This document shows, piece by piece, positions 9,142 to 17,424 of a stretch of 34,608 bases of DNA. Where the stretch lies: the NCBI GenBank assembly GCA_002362625.1, contig DEUP01000025.1, positions 1-34,608 of the forward strand, read 5' to 3'. The notes below the pieces were generated by a model. It was not told the origin of the DNA, did not search any database, and was given only the letters and a program-made list of their open reading frames with translations. The stretch's first letter is position 1, and every line of letters begins with the position of its first letter. The DNA is from Clostridiales bacterium UBA3259. Lineage in GTDB: Bacteria > Bacillota_A > Clostridia > Oscillospirales > Oscillospiraceae. A program made the translations under genes and the position numbers.

Positions 9142-10326
9142 TCAATATTTTCGCCACACCATCTTATCCACCACGCCGGTGTAGGACTGGATGATCTTGA
9201 CCACCTTGGTGGACACGTTTTCCTCCACGTAATCGGGAACGGGGATGCCGAAATCCCCATCCTGGTTCATCTGCACAGCGGTATCCACCGCCTGCAGCAG
9301 ATGCCCCTCGTCAATGCCCGCCAGAATAAAGCATCCCTTGTCCAGCGCCTCCGGCCGCTCGGTGGAGGTGCGGATGCACACCGCCGGGAAGGGATGGCCA
9401 ACGCTGCCGAAGAAGCTAGACTCCTCCGGCAATGTTCCGGAATCGGACACCACGGCGAAGGCGTTCATCTGCAGGCAGTTATAGTCATGGAAGCCCAAAG
9501 GCTCATGCTGGATCACCCTTTCATCCAGCCGGAAACCGGTCTCCAGCAGCCGCTTTTTGGAACGGGGATGGCAGGAATACAAAACGGGCATGTCGTATTT
9601 TTCCGCCATGGCATTGACGGCGGTGAACAGAGACAGGAAGTTCTTCTCCGTGTCGATGTTCTCCTCCCGGTGGGCGGACAGCAGGATATACCTTCCCTTG
9701 GTCAGCCCCAGGCGCTGATGAATGTCGGAAGCTTCGATTTGGGCAAGGTTCTGATGCAGCACCTCCGCCATGGGAGAGCCGGTGACGTACACCCGTTCCT
9801 TGGGCAGGCCGCACTCATGGAGATACTTCCGGGCATGCTCGGAGTAGGCAAGGTTCACGTCGGAGATGATGTCCACAATCCGCCGGTTGGTTTCCTCCGG
9901 CAGGCACTCGTCCTTGCAGCGGTTTCCGGCCTCCATGTGGAAAATGGGGATGTGGAGCCGCTTGGCCGGAATGGCAGACAGGCAGGAGTTGGTGTCTCCC
10001 AGAATCAGCACCGCGTCAGGCTTTACCGCGTTCATCAGCTTATAGGCACAGTTGATGATGTTGCCCACGGTAGCGCCCAAATCGTCTCCCACGGCGTTCA
10101 TATAGACCTCAGGATCCTTCAGTCCCAGGTCGTGGAAGAAGATCCCGTTGAGGTTATAGTCGTAGTTCTGACCCGTATGGGCGAGAATGCAGTCAAAGTA
10201 TTTCCGGCATTTGTTGATCACCGCCGCCAGGCGGATAATCTCCGGACGGGTGCCCACAATGATCAGCAGCTTCAGCTTTCCATTATTTTGAAAGGAAACA
10301 TCCGTATAATCCAGCTTCATTTCCAT
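9142..10326 (-). CDS. capG: UDP-N-acetylglucosamine 2-epimerase family, CapG/FnlC type
   Basis: A 394-aa enzyme of the WecB/MnaA 2-epimerase family. Motifs visible: GTRPE at 25-29, GDTNS at 110-114, MEAGNR at 131-136, HREEN at 219-223, and the C-terminal DSGTLPEESSFFG segment. In the CapE-CapF-CapG pathway (Staphylococcus aureus type 5 capsule; FnlABC in E. coli) this enzyme inverts C2 of UDP-N-acetyl-L-pneumosamine to give UDP-N-acetyl-L-fucosamine, and its position directly after capF supports that assignment over plain UDP-ManNAc synthesis. The start is the ATG at 10326, with AGGAAG 7 nt upstream; a TTG at 10332 and an ATG at 10320 are in frame but less well placed. It is nearly contiguous with capF. 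Confidence 0.9.
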   Translation of the reverse strand: MEMKLDYTDVSFQNNGKLKLLIIVGTRPEIIRLAAVINKCRKYFDCILAHTGQNYDYNLNGIFFHDLGLKDPEVYMNAVGDDLGATVGNIINCAYKLMNAVKPDAVLILGDTNSCLSAIPAKRLHIPIFHMEAGNRCKDECLPEETNRRIVDIISDVNLAYSEHARKYLHECGLPKERVYVTGSPMAEVLHQNLAQIEASDIHQRLGLTKGRYILLSAHREENIDTEKNFLSLFTAVNAMAEKYDMPVLYSCHPRSKKRLLETGFRLDERVIQHEPLGFHDYNCLQMNAFAVVSDSGTLPEESSFFGSVGHPFPAVCIRTSTERPEALDKGCFILAGIDEGHLLQAVDTAVQMNQDGDFGIPVPDYVEENVSTKVVKIIQSYTGVVDKMVWRKY

Positions 10327-10328
10327 AG

Positions 10329-11528
10329 TCAAACTTCCTCATAATAGGTGTCGGGATGCTTGGGGTCAAAGGCTTCATTGGCCCACATCACTGTTACCAG
10401 GTTTTCCGTATCGCTTAAGTTGATAATGTTGTGGGTATACCCTGGCAGCATGTGAACAGCCTCAATTTTCTCCCCGGAAACTTCAAAATTCAGCACCTCG
10501 TCCGAGCCAATCTTCCGCTGCTGGATCAGGCCGTGACCGGATACCACAATAAAAAACTCCCATTTGGTGTTGTGCCAGTGCTGGCCCTTGGTAATGCCGG
10601 GCTTTGAGATGTTCACACTGAACTGACCGCAGCCCTCGGTGCGCATCAGCTCCGTAAAGCTGCCCCGGGCATCCACGTTCATCTTAAGGGGGAACGACGC
10701 CTTTTCCTTTGGCAGGTAGCTGAGGTAGGTGGCGTACAGCTTTTTGGCGAAGCTCCCCCCTGGTATGCTGGGCATGACCAGGGTCTGAGGCTGGGCCTTG
10801 AAGGTGTCAAGCAACTCCACAATTCTCCCCAGAGTGACCCTTTCTGTCACCGGGCAGGCGCAGTAGGGGCCGTCCTCCCGAAATACCGTATGCAGCCCCT
10901 CGAAGTCACAGCGGTGGGCCTTTCCTTCCAGGGCATCCAGCATTTCCGCCACCAGATCATCAATGTAGAGCATTTCCAGCTCCACAGCGGGGTCATTGAC
11001 CTGAATGGGCAGATCGTGGGCATAGTTAAAGCAGAAGGTCGCCACAACGGAATTATAGTTGGGACGGCACCACTTTCCAAACAGATTGGGGAACCGGTAC
11101 ACCAGCACCTCCGCCCCGGTCTCCCGGGCATAGGAGAAGAACAGCTCCTCCCCCGCTTTTTTGCTTCTTCCATATTCGCTGTTTGCGAAGCGTCCTTCCA
11201 GGGTCGCCTGAATGGAGGAGGAAAGCATAATGGGGCAGGTATTGCGGTGCTTTTTCAGGGTATCCAGCAATGTGGAGGCAAAGCCGAAATTACCCTCCAT
11301 GAATTCCTTTTGGTCCTTAGGCCGGTTCACTCCCGCCAGATTGAAGACGAAATCCGACTTCTCGCACCCTTCCTCCAAAAGGGCCTGGGAGGAATCCTTA
11401 TCGTAGAGGTACAGTTCCCCAATACGCAGCCCCGGCCGGGTGCGATCCTTGCCGTCCCGGAGGCACCGAAGGGCCTCCGTTAAATTCTTTCCCACAAATC
11501 CGGCGGCGCCGGTAATCAGAATGTTCAT
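10329..11528 (-). CDS. capF: CapF-type bifunctional UDP-sugar epimerase/reductase (SDR plus cupin)
   Basis: A 399-aa two-domain protein. The N-terminal SDR domain has the dinucleotide-binding GAAGFVG loop at 7-13 and catalytic YGRSK (Tyr119, Lys123). The C-terminal cupin, from about residue 280, has HWHN at 317-320, Glu324 and His366 as the expected metal ligands. In S. aureus CapF the cupin epimerises C3 of the 4-keto product of CapE, and the SDR domain then reduces C4 with NADPH, giving UDP-N-acetyl-L-pneumosamine. The protein is about 30 residues longer than the ~370-aa relatives; part of the extra lies around residues 20-40 (basic LRDGKDRTRPG). CGGAG lies 7 nt before the ATG. Its neighbours CapE and CapG complete the UDP-L-FucNAc pathway. 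Confidence 0.92.
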   Translation of the reverse strand: MNILITGAAGFVGKNLTEALRCLRDGKDRTRPGLRIGELYLYDKDSSQALLEEGCEKSDFVFNLAGVNRPKDQKEFMEGNFGFASTLLDTLKKHRNTCPIMLSSSIQATLEGRFANSEYGRSKKAGEELFFSYARETGAEVLVYRFPNLFGKWCRPNYNSVVATFCFNYAHDLPIQVNDPAVELEMLYIDDLVAEMLDALEGKAHRCDFEGLHTVFREDGPYCACPVTERVTLGRIVELLDTFKAQPQTLVMPSIPGGSFAKKLYATYLSYLPKEKASFPLKMNVDARGSFTELMRTEGCGQFSVNISKPGITKGQHWHNTKWEFFIVVSGHGLIQQRKIGSDEVLNFEVSGEKIEAVHMLPGYTHNIINLSDTENLVTVMWANEAFDPKHPDTYYEEV

Positions 11529-11542
11529 CGTTTTTCTCCGCT

Positions 11543-12589
11543 TTATGCTTTTCCAAAAGCCGCCAGCTCTTCCTGGATATAACTCAGGGATTTCAGCTTT
11601 TCCTGCACCTGCTCCACAGTGAGAAGCTCCGTATTGTTGCTGTTAAACTCCGTCAGTACATTCCGGGTGGTATCGCCCACCTTGAAGAACTTGTCGTAGT
11701 TTAGGTCCCGCTTATCGCAGGGCACCCGGTAGAAGTTCCCCAGATCGACGGCGTGGGCGCACTCCTCGTTGGTCAGCAAGGTCTCATACATCTTCTCGCC
11801 GTGGCGGATGCCAATGACCTTGATCTCATGGCCGGGCGCAAACAGGCCGGTAACCGCCTTTGCCAGGACTTCAATGGTGCAGGCCGGGGCCTTCTGCACC
11901 AAAATATCCCCGGACACGCCGTTTTCGAAGGCAAACAGCACCAGATCCACCGCCTCCTCCAGAGACATGATGAACCGGGTCATGGCAGGCTCTGTAATGG
12001 TGATGGGATGTCCCGCCCGGATCTGATCGATCCACAGCGGGATCACGCTGCCCCGGGAACACATGACGTTGCCGTACCGGGTGCAGCAGATTTTGGTTCT
12101 GTCGGAAGATACCGTCCGGGATTTTGCCACAATAACCTTTTCCATCATAGCCTTGGAGGTGCCCATGGCGTTGACAGGATAGGCCGCCTTGTCCGTGGAC
12201 AGGCAGATCACCGTCTTGACCCCTTCCTCAATGGCAGCGGTGAGCACGTTTTCCGTGCCGAAGACGTTGGTCTTCACCGCCTCAATGGGGAAGAACTCAC
12301 AGGAAGGCACCTGCTTTAAGGCCGCTGCATGGAAAATATAGTCCACGCCGTGCATGGCGTTCTTCACGGACTGAAGATCCCGCACGTCTCCGATGAAGAA
12401 CTTGATCTTGTCGGAGGCCTGGGGCAGCTTCGCCTGGAATTCATGACGCATGTCATCCTGTTTTTTTTCGTCCCGGGAGAAGATCCGGATCTCCCGAATA
12501 TCCGTATCCAGGAAACGGTTCAGCACCGCGTTGCCAAAGGAACCGGTGCCGCCTGTAATCATCAGGGTTTTTCCCGCAAAAATACTCAT
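11543..12589 (-). CDS. capE: CapE-type UDP-GlcNAc 4,6-dehydratase/5-epimerase
   Basis: A 348-aa short SDR enzyme of the CapE/FnlA/WbjB group. It shows TGGTGSFG at 12-19 for NAD(P) binding, FHAAALKQVP at about 86-95, and the catalytic stretch STDKAAYPVNAMGTSK at 131-146. The usual SDR Tyr is replaced by Met142 with Lys146 retained, as known for inverting dehydratases of this group. The reaction is UDP-GlcNAc to the L-arabino 4-keto-6-deoxy sugar, the first step to UDP-L-FucNAc. I start it at the ATG at 12589, where AAAGGAG sits about 8 nt upstream; a 28-residue in-frame extension overlaps the upstream gene and lacks homology-like features. It lies 14 nt upstream of capF. Confidence 0.93.
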   Translation of the reverse strand: MSIFAGKTLMITGGTGSFGNAVLNRFLDTDIREIRIFSRDEKKQDDMRHEFQAKLPQASDKIKFFIGDVRDLQSVKNAMHGVDYIFHAAALKQVPSCEFFPIEAVKTNVFGTENVLTAAIEEGVKTVICLSTDKAAYPVNAMGTSKAMMEKVIVAKSRTVSSDRTKICCTRYGNVMCSRGSVIPLWIDQIRAGHPITITEPAMTRFIMSLEEAVDLVLFAFENGVSGDILVQKAPACTIEVLAKAVTGLFAPGHEIKVIGIRHGEKMYETLLTNEECAHAVDLGNFYRVPCDKRDLNYDKFFKVGDTTRNVLTEFNSNNTELLTVEQVQEKLKSLSYIQEELAAFGKA

Positions 12590-12602
12590 GTTTTTTTCTC
12601 CT

Positions 12603-13817
12603 TTACTCACCCAGCAGCCTGCGGAACAGGGACACATACTTTCCCGTACCCACCGCGGCGGTATATTTTTCAAGATAGCATTCCCGGCACTTCCGGCCCA
12701 TTTCCTGAAGCTTCTCAGGCTCCTGGGCCATGGTTCGAAGGATCTCCGTCAGAGACTCCGCCTCTCCGTTGCGCACATGCCTTCCGGCGCCCGCTTCCAG
12801 GTCCCGGACGATGTCGCATTCGTCCATGATGGCTATAATGGGAATGCCCTGCATCATGTAGCTGTAGGTCTTGCTGGGAACACACAGTCCCGTAGCGCCC
12901 TTTTCCAGGGTCACCAGGGCACAGTCACTGATGGCCAGGGCGTCCCGGAAATCATCGCCGTGGAGGTAATCCAGCACCGCGATATTGGAAATTCCTTCCT
13001 CAGCGGTAATCTGCTTCAATCTATCCAGCTTATTGCCATGGCCCGCGAACAGGAAGAAGATATTATCATCGTCCCGGAGGCTGCGGATGGCGCCCAGAAT
13101 GGTACGCATATCCTGCATGGTGCCCATGTTGCCAAAATAGGCTACGGTGAAGCGGCCCCTGACCGTCTCCCTAAAACGGTTATCCTCCCGTTTTTCCCGG
13201 GGCTCCTCCTTGCCGGAGTACCAGTTGGGAATTACCGTCACCCGGTCCGCCCCAATGGGCCGGTGCTTTAAAATATAGTCCTTCATTTCCCCAGACAGGG
13301 CAACGATTCTGTCCGCCCGGCGGTAGACCCGCTTGTTGATGAAGTTCATCAGCCAGCAGATGGGATTTCTCCTTCCCAGGGTTCCCGTGACGGTAGCCAC
13401 CTCCGGATACAGGTCGTAGGAGACGAAAATCAGTTTGGTGCCAAACAGCGCCTTTCCCCAGGAAGCGATCCATGGAAGAATGGGCGGATTGGAATACACC
13501 ACAATGGAGCGGTAGCGCCGGAACCGGCCCAGCTGCAGCAGCACCATAAAGGTAAAGGAAAAATAATTAATCAGCCTGCCCAGGAAGCCCTTTCGATCCA
13601 GCTGGATATACTTGAGCCTGCGAATGGAGACGCCGTTGCGCTCCTCCCGAAGGGGAATGTTCTCACCCTCCAGATATTCCCGGGGATAGCCGCACAGCAC
13701 ATCCACCGTAAACCCAGCCTCGTTCAGGGCCTGCGCCGTATCATAGGGAAGCTGAGCAGAGGAAATATACTCCGGATAGAAAAACTGACACAGAAACAGG
13801 ATATCCCGTTTTTTCAT
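12603..13817 (-). CDS. wbuB: WbuB-like glycosyltransferase (candidate L-FucNAc transferase)
   Basis: A 404-aa GT-B enzyme of the WbuB/WcaI-like GT4 group. It begins with ILFLCQFFYPEYISSAQLPY and has SNPPILPWIAS, a DLYPE motif (as in WbuB-type enzymes), IPNWY at the domain linker, VAYFGNMGTMQDMRTIL and the donor-site segment KGATGLCVPSKTYSYMMQG. In E. coli clusters that make L-FucNAc (fnlA-fnlB-fnlC-wbuB) this family is linked to L-FucNAc transfer. Here the gene directly precedes capE, so I infer the same donor; this is context, not proof. The ribosome binding site GGGGAG lies about 6 nt before the ATG. It is cytoplasmic or membrane-associated. Confidence 0.85.
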   Translation of the reverse strand: MKKRDILFLCQFFYPEYISSAQLPYDTAQALNEAGFTVDVLCGYPREYLEGENIPLREERNGVSIRRLKYIQLDRKGFLGRLINYFSFTFMVLLQLGRFRRYRSIVVYSNPPILPWIASWGKALFGTKLIFVSYDLYPEVATVTGTLGRRNPICWLMNFINKRVYRRADRIVALSGEMKDYILKHRPIGADRVTVIPNWYSGKEEPREKREDNRFRETVRGRFTVAYFGNMGTMQDMRTILGAIRSLRDDDNIFFLFAGHGNKLDRLKQITAEEGISNIAVLDYLHGDDFRDALAISDCALVTLEKGATGLCVPSKTYSYMMQGIPIIAIMDECDIVRDLEAGAGRHVRNGEAESLTEILRTMAQEPEKLQEMGRKCRECYLEKYTAAVGTGKYVSLFRRLLGE

Positions 13818-13836
13818 TTTCCTCTCCCCTCACTTT

Positions 13837-14709
13837 TCAGCTTTCTGTTTCGGTAATGGCCTGAACCAGGTCAAATATTTGATAGTCTCTGGGATAATCG
13901 CTCAGCTCCCGGGCAAAGCACAGGCTTCCAAAGGCCTTGTCCACCGCGGAGGTAAAGGGCCTGAGCAGCTTCAGCGCCCAGGTAAATCCCTTCACCATGA
14001 GAATGTTTCTTCCATGGCAGTGGGCGATTCTGTTCACCATGTCGCTGGTGCTGACGTATTCCCGATCCTGGGGACAGAAGATTCCCTCTGCCTCGTCCTC
14101 CAGAATCAGACGGATAAACTCCGTAAAATTTCCGATATACAGCATGGAGCGCCGGTTGTCCACATCCGGAAACACCGGCAGCTTTTTCGCCATGGCCGCA
14201 AGCCTTTGGTAGTTGCCCTTGCAGCCTTTTCCGTAGATCATGGGCGGCCGGAGGATGACAAGCTTCATATCCTCTCCGCACAGGGAAAGCAGCCCTTCCT
14301 CCGCCTTCCGCTTGCTCAGGCCATAGTGGTCCTTGGGATTCAAGGGCGTATGGCTGGTAATGGTCACAGGCTTTCCCAGGGGCGCGTCCAGGCCGTAGAC
14401 GCTGGCGCTGCTCATGAAAATGAACTGCCTGACTCCGGCCTCCTTTGCCTTCCGCGCAACCTCCAGGGCAAGGGTGGTGTTGACCCGCTCATAGAGCGGC
14501 CACTGGTCAGGGTCGTGCTTGCTGCCCGGCTGGTGGACGATTGCAGCCACATGGAGCACCGCGTCAAAGCCTTCAAAGGACATTTCCTTCCAGCTCCCGT
14601 CGGACGCGCTGACCTTGGTCACCTGGAATGCGTCTTCCCATTGGCTCAGGTAATCTCCCACAGCCGTTCCGATATAGCTGTGAGCGCCGGTGATTAACAG
14701 CTTTTTCAT
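13837..14709 (-). CDS. NAD-dependent epimerase/reductase, WbpV-like 4-ketosugar reductase
   Basis: A 290-aa extended SDR protein. It shows the GAHSYIG nucleotide-binding loop at about 8-14, MSSASVYG with the catalytic Ser, and YGLSK (Tyr, Lys) near 118-122. It ends after the short C-terminal lobe expected for this family. It follows the initiating sugar transferase and the WbpM-like dehydratase, the order seen in clusters where a WbpV/Gne-like reductase turns UDP-4-keto-6-deoxy-GlcNAc into UDP-D-QuiNAc or UDP-D-FucNAc. That reductase role is inferred; a UDP-hexose 4-epimerase is the alternative. ATGA overlap with the upstream transferase stop shows coupling, and AGGAG lies 10 nt before the ATG. 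Confidence 0.8.
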   Translation of the reverse strand: MKKLLITGAHSYIGTAVGDYLSQWEDAFQVTKVSASDGSWKEMSFEGFDAVLHVAAIVHQPGSKHDPDQWPLYERVNTTLALEVARKAKEAGVRQFIFMSSASVYGLDAPLGKPVTITSHTPLNPKDHYGLSKRKAEEGLLSLCGEDMKLVILRPPMIYGKGCKGNYQRLAAMAKKLPVFPDVDNRRSMLYIGNFTEFIRLILEDEAEGIFCPQDREYVSTSDMVNRIAHCHGRNILMVKGFTWALKLLRPFTSAVDKAFGSLCFARELSDYPRDYQIFDLVQAITETES

Positions 14710-15323
14710 TTTTCGGATTTCTCCTTTTCCAGCTGGCCGGTGCCGCCCTCCACCACACCATCATGGCGCAGTACCGCCAGAAAGGTGCAGAGGAAACATT
14801 TACAGTCAAACAGAAAGCTCTGCTTTCTCACATACTCCCCGTCAAACCAGGCCTTCACGCTGATGGGCAGCTCGTCCCGGCCATTAATCTGGGCCCAGCC
14901 GGTGAGACCGGGCATCACATCATTGGCCCCGAACTTATCCCGTTCCTCAATCAGGTCAAACTGGTTCCACAGGGCGGGACGGGGACCGACGAAGGACATT
15001 TTTCCAATCAGGATTTGGAAGACCTGGGGCAGCTCGTCCAGGGAGGTCTTCCGCAGGAACCGGCCCACCCGGGTGATGTAGTGCTCAGGAAGATCCAGCT
15101 GATGAGTAGGCGTATCTTTAGGGGCATCCATTTTCATGGTGCGAAATTTCAGGATCATGAAGTAGCTTTTGTGGATGCCCACCCGCTTCTGGCGGAAAAA
15201 CACCGGTCCCGGATCGTCCAGCACCACCGCCAGGGCAATCAGCAGATACAGGGGGCTGAGGCAGATCAGAATACAGCTGGACAGTAAAATATCCAGCAGA
15301 CGTTTCCCAAATTTCCGATACAT
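14706..15323 (-). CDS. Initiating phosphoglycosyl transferase (PglC/WcaJ-type sugar transferase)
   Basis: A monotopic phosphoglycosyl transferase of about 205 aa. One N-terminal re-entrant hydrophobic helix (about residues 9-35) is followed by DDPGPVFFRQKRVG, FRTMKMDAP, the catalytic Asp-Glu pair in SLDELPQ at 94-100, FVGPRP at 111-116 and PGLTGWAQINGRD at 138-150. It transfers a sugar-1-phosphate from a UDP-sugar to undecaprenyl phosphate and so starts each repeat unit. The small size matches the PglC-like class without the extra membrane domain of WbaP. With the neighbouring dehydratase and reductase, UDP-D-FucNAc or UDP-D-QuiNAc is the likely donor. I prefer the ATG at 15323, 7-9 nt after AAGGA; ATG at 15329 is too close to that site. 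Confidence 0.92.
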   Translation of the reverse strand: MYRKFGKRLLDILLSSCILICLSPLYLLIALAVVLDDPGPVFFRQKRVGIHKSYFMILKFRTMKMDAPKDTPTHQLDLPEHYITRVGRFLRKTSLDELPQVFQILIGKMSFVGPRPALWNQFDLIEERDKFGANDVMPGLTGWAQINGRDELPISVKAWFDGEYVRKQSFLFDCKCFLCTFLAVLRHDGVVEGGTGQLEKEKSEK

Positions 15324-15350
15324 TCTCATCTTCCTTTCGAAAGCATCCCC

Positions 15351-17234
15351 TCAGACTTTCTCCTCCACCTGGGGGTGATAGGTTGGCACGATATCCGCCA
15401 CAATGTCTTTGATGTTGGATGCCTCCGCCTTGCAGGCGGTTTCCAAACGGGCAAGCTGTTTCTCAAACAGCTCGTCGTCCATTTCAATGGGTCTGCCAAT
15501 GTGAATCAGCTTGTTGGCCGTCTCCTGAAGGCCTTCTTCCTTCATCAGCAGCTCCTCGTACAGCTTTTCGCCGGGCCGCAGGCCGGTATACTTGATCTGG
15601 ATATCCACATCCGGTTCATAGCCGCTGAGCCGGATCATATTTCTTGCCATATCGTCGATCTTCACCGGTTCTCCCATGTCCAGAATGAAAATCTCTCCGC
15701 CGTGGGCGTAGTATCCCGCCTGAAGCACCAGACTCACCGCCTCAGGGATGGTCATAAAGTAGCGGATAATGTCCGGATGGGTCACCGTCACCGGGCCGCC
15801 GGCCTCGATCTGGCTTTTAAACAGGGGAATCACGCTGCCGTTGCTGCCCAGGACGTTGCCGAACCGAACCGCCACAAATTCCGTATCGGAGCAGCGGTTC
15901 ATCATCTGCACCACCATTTCGCACAGCCGCTTGGAGGCGCCCATGATGTTGGTGGGATTCACCGCCTTGTCCGTGGAGATCAGCACGAACCGGCCCACGC
16001 CGTACTTTGCCGCGGCCTTGGCCATTTTGTATGTACCGAAGACGTTGTTTTTAATGGCCTCGTTGGGGCTGTCCTCCATGAGCGGCACATGCTTGTGGGC
16101 GGCGGCGTGGAACACGATGTCAGGTCGGTACTTGCCCACCACGGAGTTGACCCGGTTGGTATTGCGCACAGAGCCAATGAGCACCGTCAGGTTCAGCTCC
16201 GGGTGACTGCGCCGCAGCTCCTGCTGGATGTCATAGGCGTTATTCTCATAGATATCGAAAATAATCAGCCGCTTGGGGTTCGCCCGGGCGATCTGCCGGC
16301 AAAGTTCGCTGCCGATGCTGCCGCCGCCGCCGGTGACCATAACCACCTTGCCGGACACGAAGTGGAAGATCTCGTCCAGGTTCACCTTGATAGGCTCCCG
16401 GCCCAGCAGATCCTGGGGATCCACCTTGCGCAGCTTGCTGACGCTGACCTCTCCGTTGACCATCTGGAAGATGCCGGGAAGGATCTGAACCTCACAGCCT
16501 GTGGTGGTGCAGATATCCAGAATTTCCTTTCTGGTCTTGGCGGAAGCGCTGGGAATGGCGACAATGATCTTGCTGATGTTATACTGCTTCACCGCCGTGG
16601 GGATTTCCTCCCGGGTGCCCACAATGGGAATGCCGCACAGCCGCTTTCCCACCTTTACCGTGTTGTCGTCAATGACGCAGGCCAGCCGGTCCCGAATGAA
16701 ATTGCTGTTGGTAAACTCCAGAGCCAGAGAGCGTCCCGCGTCTCCCGCGCCAATGAGCATCACGTTCTTCAGCCCCGCGGCATGGGCGGCATGGCTGAAC
16801 TTTCGCTGCACAGACAGCCACATCCGATAGGAAAAGCGGATTCCCACGCTGCACACATAGCTCATCAGGAAGCCCACCACCATACTGGATCGGGGCATCA
16901 GCACGCCGTCAAAGTGGAATACCAGCACACCGATCACAGCCAGGGCGCAGTATGCCCCGGTGATGCGGAACACCTCCGGGGTACTGACAAAGGCCCAGAT
17001 ACAGTTGTACAGCTGGAATATGAGAAAGACTGCCACGGTGATGACGCACCAGGGGCCGATGGCGGAGAGATACCCCTGCATATGATCCACCCGGATATTG
17101 GCAAACACGAAATCCGCCCGGAACCACAATCCAAAAAAGTAAGACGCGGCGGTTGCCAGCACGTCCAGCACGATAATCATTGCTACCCTGGTGAGGGCAT
17201 ACAGCTTTCCGTTTTCTTTTTTTCTATAACCCAT
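15351..17234 (-). CDS. WbpM/CapD-type membrane UDP-GlcNAc 4,6-dehydratase
   Basis: A 627-aa polysaccharide biosynthesis protein of the large WbpM/PglF/CapD class. The N-terminal third has about four membrane helices (up to residue ~135), then a Rossmann-like domain with LIGAGDAGRS at 160-169. The catalytic SDR domain has TGGGGSIGSE at 301-310, FHAAAHKHVPLME at about 375-387 and STDKAVNPTNIMGASK at 420-435, where Met replaces the SDR Tyr as in WbpM. RPGEKLYEEL follows near 553-562. It converts UDP-GlcNAc to UDP-4-keto-6-deoxy-D-GlcNAc at the membrane. It is the first gene of the operon. I choose ATG 17234, 8 nt after AGGGTG; GTG at 17243 is possible but poorly spaced. No PglE-type aminotransferase is visible, which argues against diNAcBac as the product. 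Confidence 0.93.
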   Translation of the reverse strand: MGYRKKENGKLYALTRVAMIIVLDVLATAASYFFGLWFRADFVFANIRVDHMQGYLSAIGPWCVITVAVFLIFQLYNCIWAFVSTPEVFRITGAYCALAVIGVLVFHFDGVLMPRSSMVVGFLMSYVCSVGIRFSYRMWLSVQRKFSHAAHAAGLKNVMLIGAGDAGRSLALEFTNSNFIRDRLACVIDDNTVKVGKRLCGIPIVGTREEIPTAVKQYNISKIIVAIPSASAKTRKEILDICTTTGCEVQILPGIFQMVNGEVSVSKLRKVDPQDLLGREPIKVNLDEIFHFVSGKVVMVTGGGGSIGSELCRQIARANPKRLIIFDIYENNAYDIQQELRRSHPELNLTVLIGSVRNTNRVNSVVGKYRPDIVFHAAAHKHVPLMEDSPNEAIKNNVFGTYKMAKAAAKYGVGRFVLISTDKAVNPTNIMGASKRLCEMVVQMMNRCSDTEFVAVRFGNVLGSNGSVIPLFKSQIEAGGPVTVTHPDIIRYFMTIPEAVSLVLQAGYYAHGGEIFILDMGEPVKIDDMARNMIRLSGYEPDVDIQIKYTGLRPGEKLYEELLMKEEGLQETANKLIHIGRPIEMDDELFEKQLARLETACKAEASNIKDIVADIVPTYHPQVEEKV

Positions 17235-17321
17235 GTAACACACACCCTAATGATCTGCCCCGCCAGAGGCGGCCGGGACAAAGGCACTCCCTCTATTAGC
17301 GGATTTGCATAATTATGGCTT

Positions 17322-17350
17322 ATTATAACACATTATGCCGTATACAGCAA
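17322..17350 (-). promoter_or_regulatory. Sigma-A-type promoter of the polysaccharide operon
   Basis: On the minus strand TTGCTG (17350-17345) and a perfect TATAAT (17327-17322) are separated by exactly 17 nt. The predicted transcript starts near 17315 and leaves a leader of about 80 nt before the first gene. It is the only good promoter I found upstream of the 15 closely packed genes. Confidence 0.72.
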
Positions 17351-17365
17351 GGGGAAGTTTTCCCC
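17351..17365. promoter_or_regulatory. Inverted repeat abutting the polysaccharide promoter
   Basis: A perfect 6-bp inverted repeat (GGGGAA, 3-nt spacer, TTCCCC) touches the upstream edge of the predicted -35 box of the polysaccharide operon. The placement is that of an activator or repressor site. It lacks a T-tract, so a terminator is less likely. Function is inference only. Confidence 0.4.
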
Positions 17366-17380
17366 AGAACCCCGTCCCCG

Positions 17381-17414
17381 GCAAAAAAGAAATCCGCCGC
17401 GAAAAGCGGCGGAT
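17381..17414 (-). terminator. Intrinsic terminator after the 173-aa membrane protein gene
   Basis: A perfect 9-bp GC-rich stem (17392-17400 with 17406-17414, 5-nt loop) is followed on the minus strand by a T-rich run (TTCTTTTTTGC). It begins about 10 nt after the stop of the 173-aa gene and insulates it from the polysaccharide promoter. Confidence 0.88.
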
Positions 17415-17424
17415 CAATGCTCTG

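Noticed and set aside
9120..9260. N-terminal extension of the WcaC-like glycosyltransferase
   Set aside because: The extra 47 codons overlap capG in another frame and read as low-complexity Trp/Ser/Pro/Arg; the protein family begins at MKYLFINS.
15375..17312. 645-aa plus-strand open frame
   Set aside because: It lies opposite the WbpM-type dehydratase. The composition (His, Gln, Val rich) and lack of motifs mark it as a shadow.
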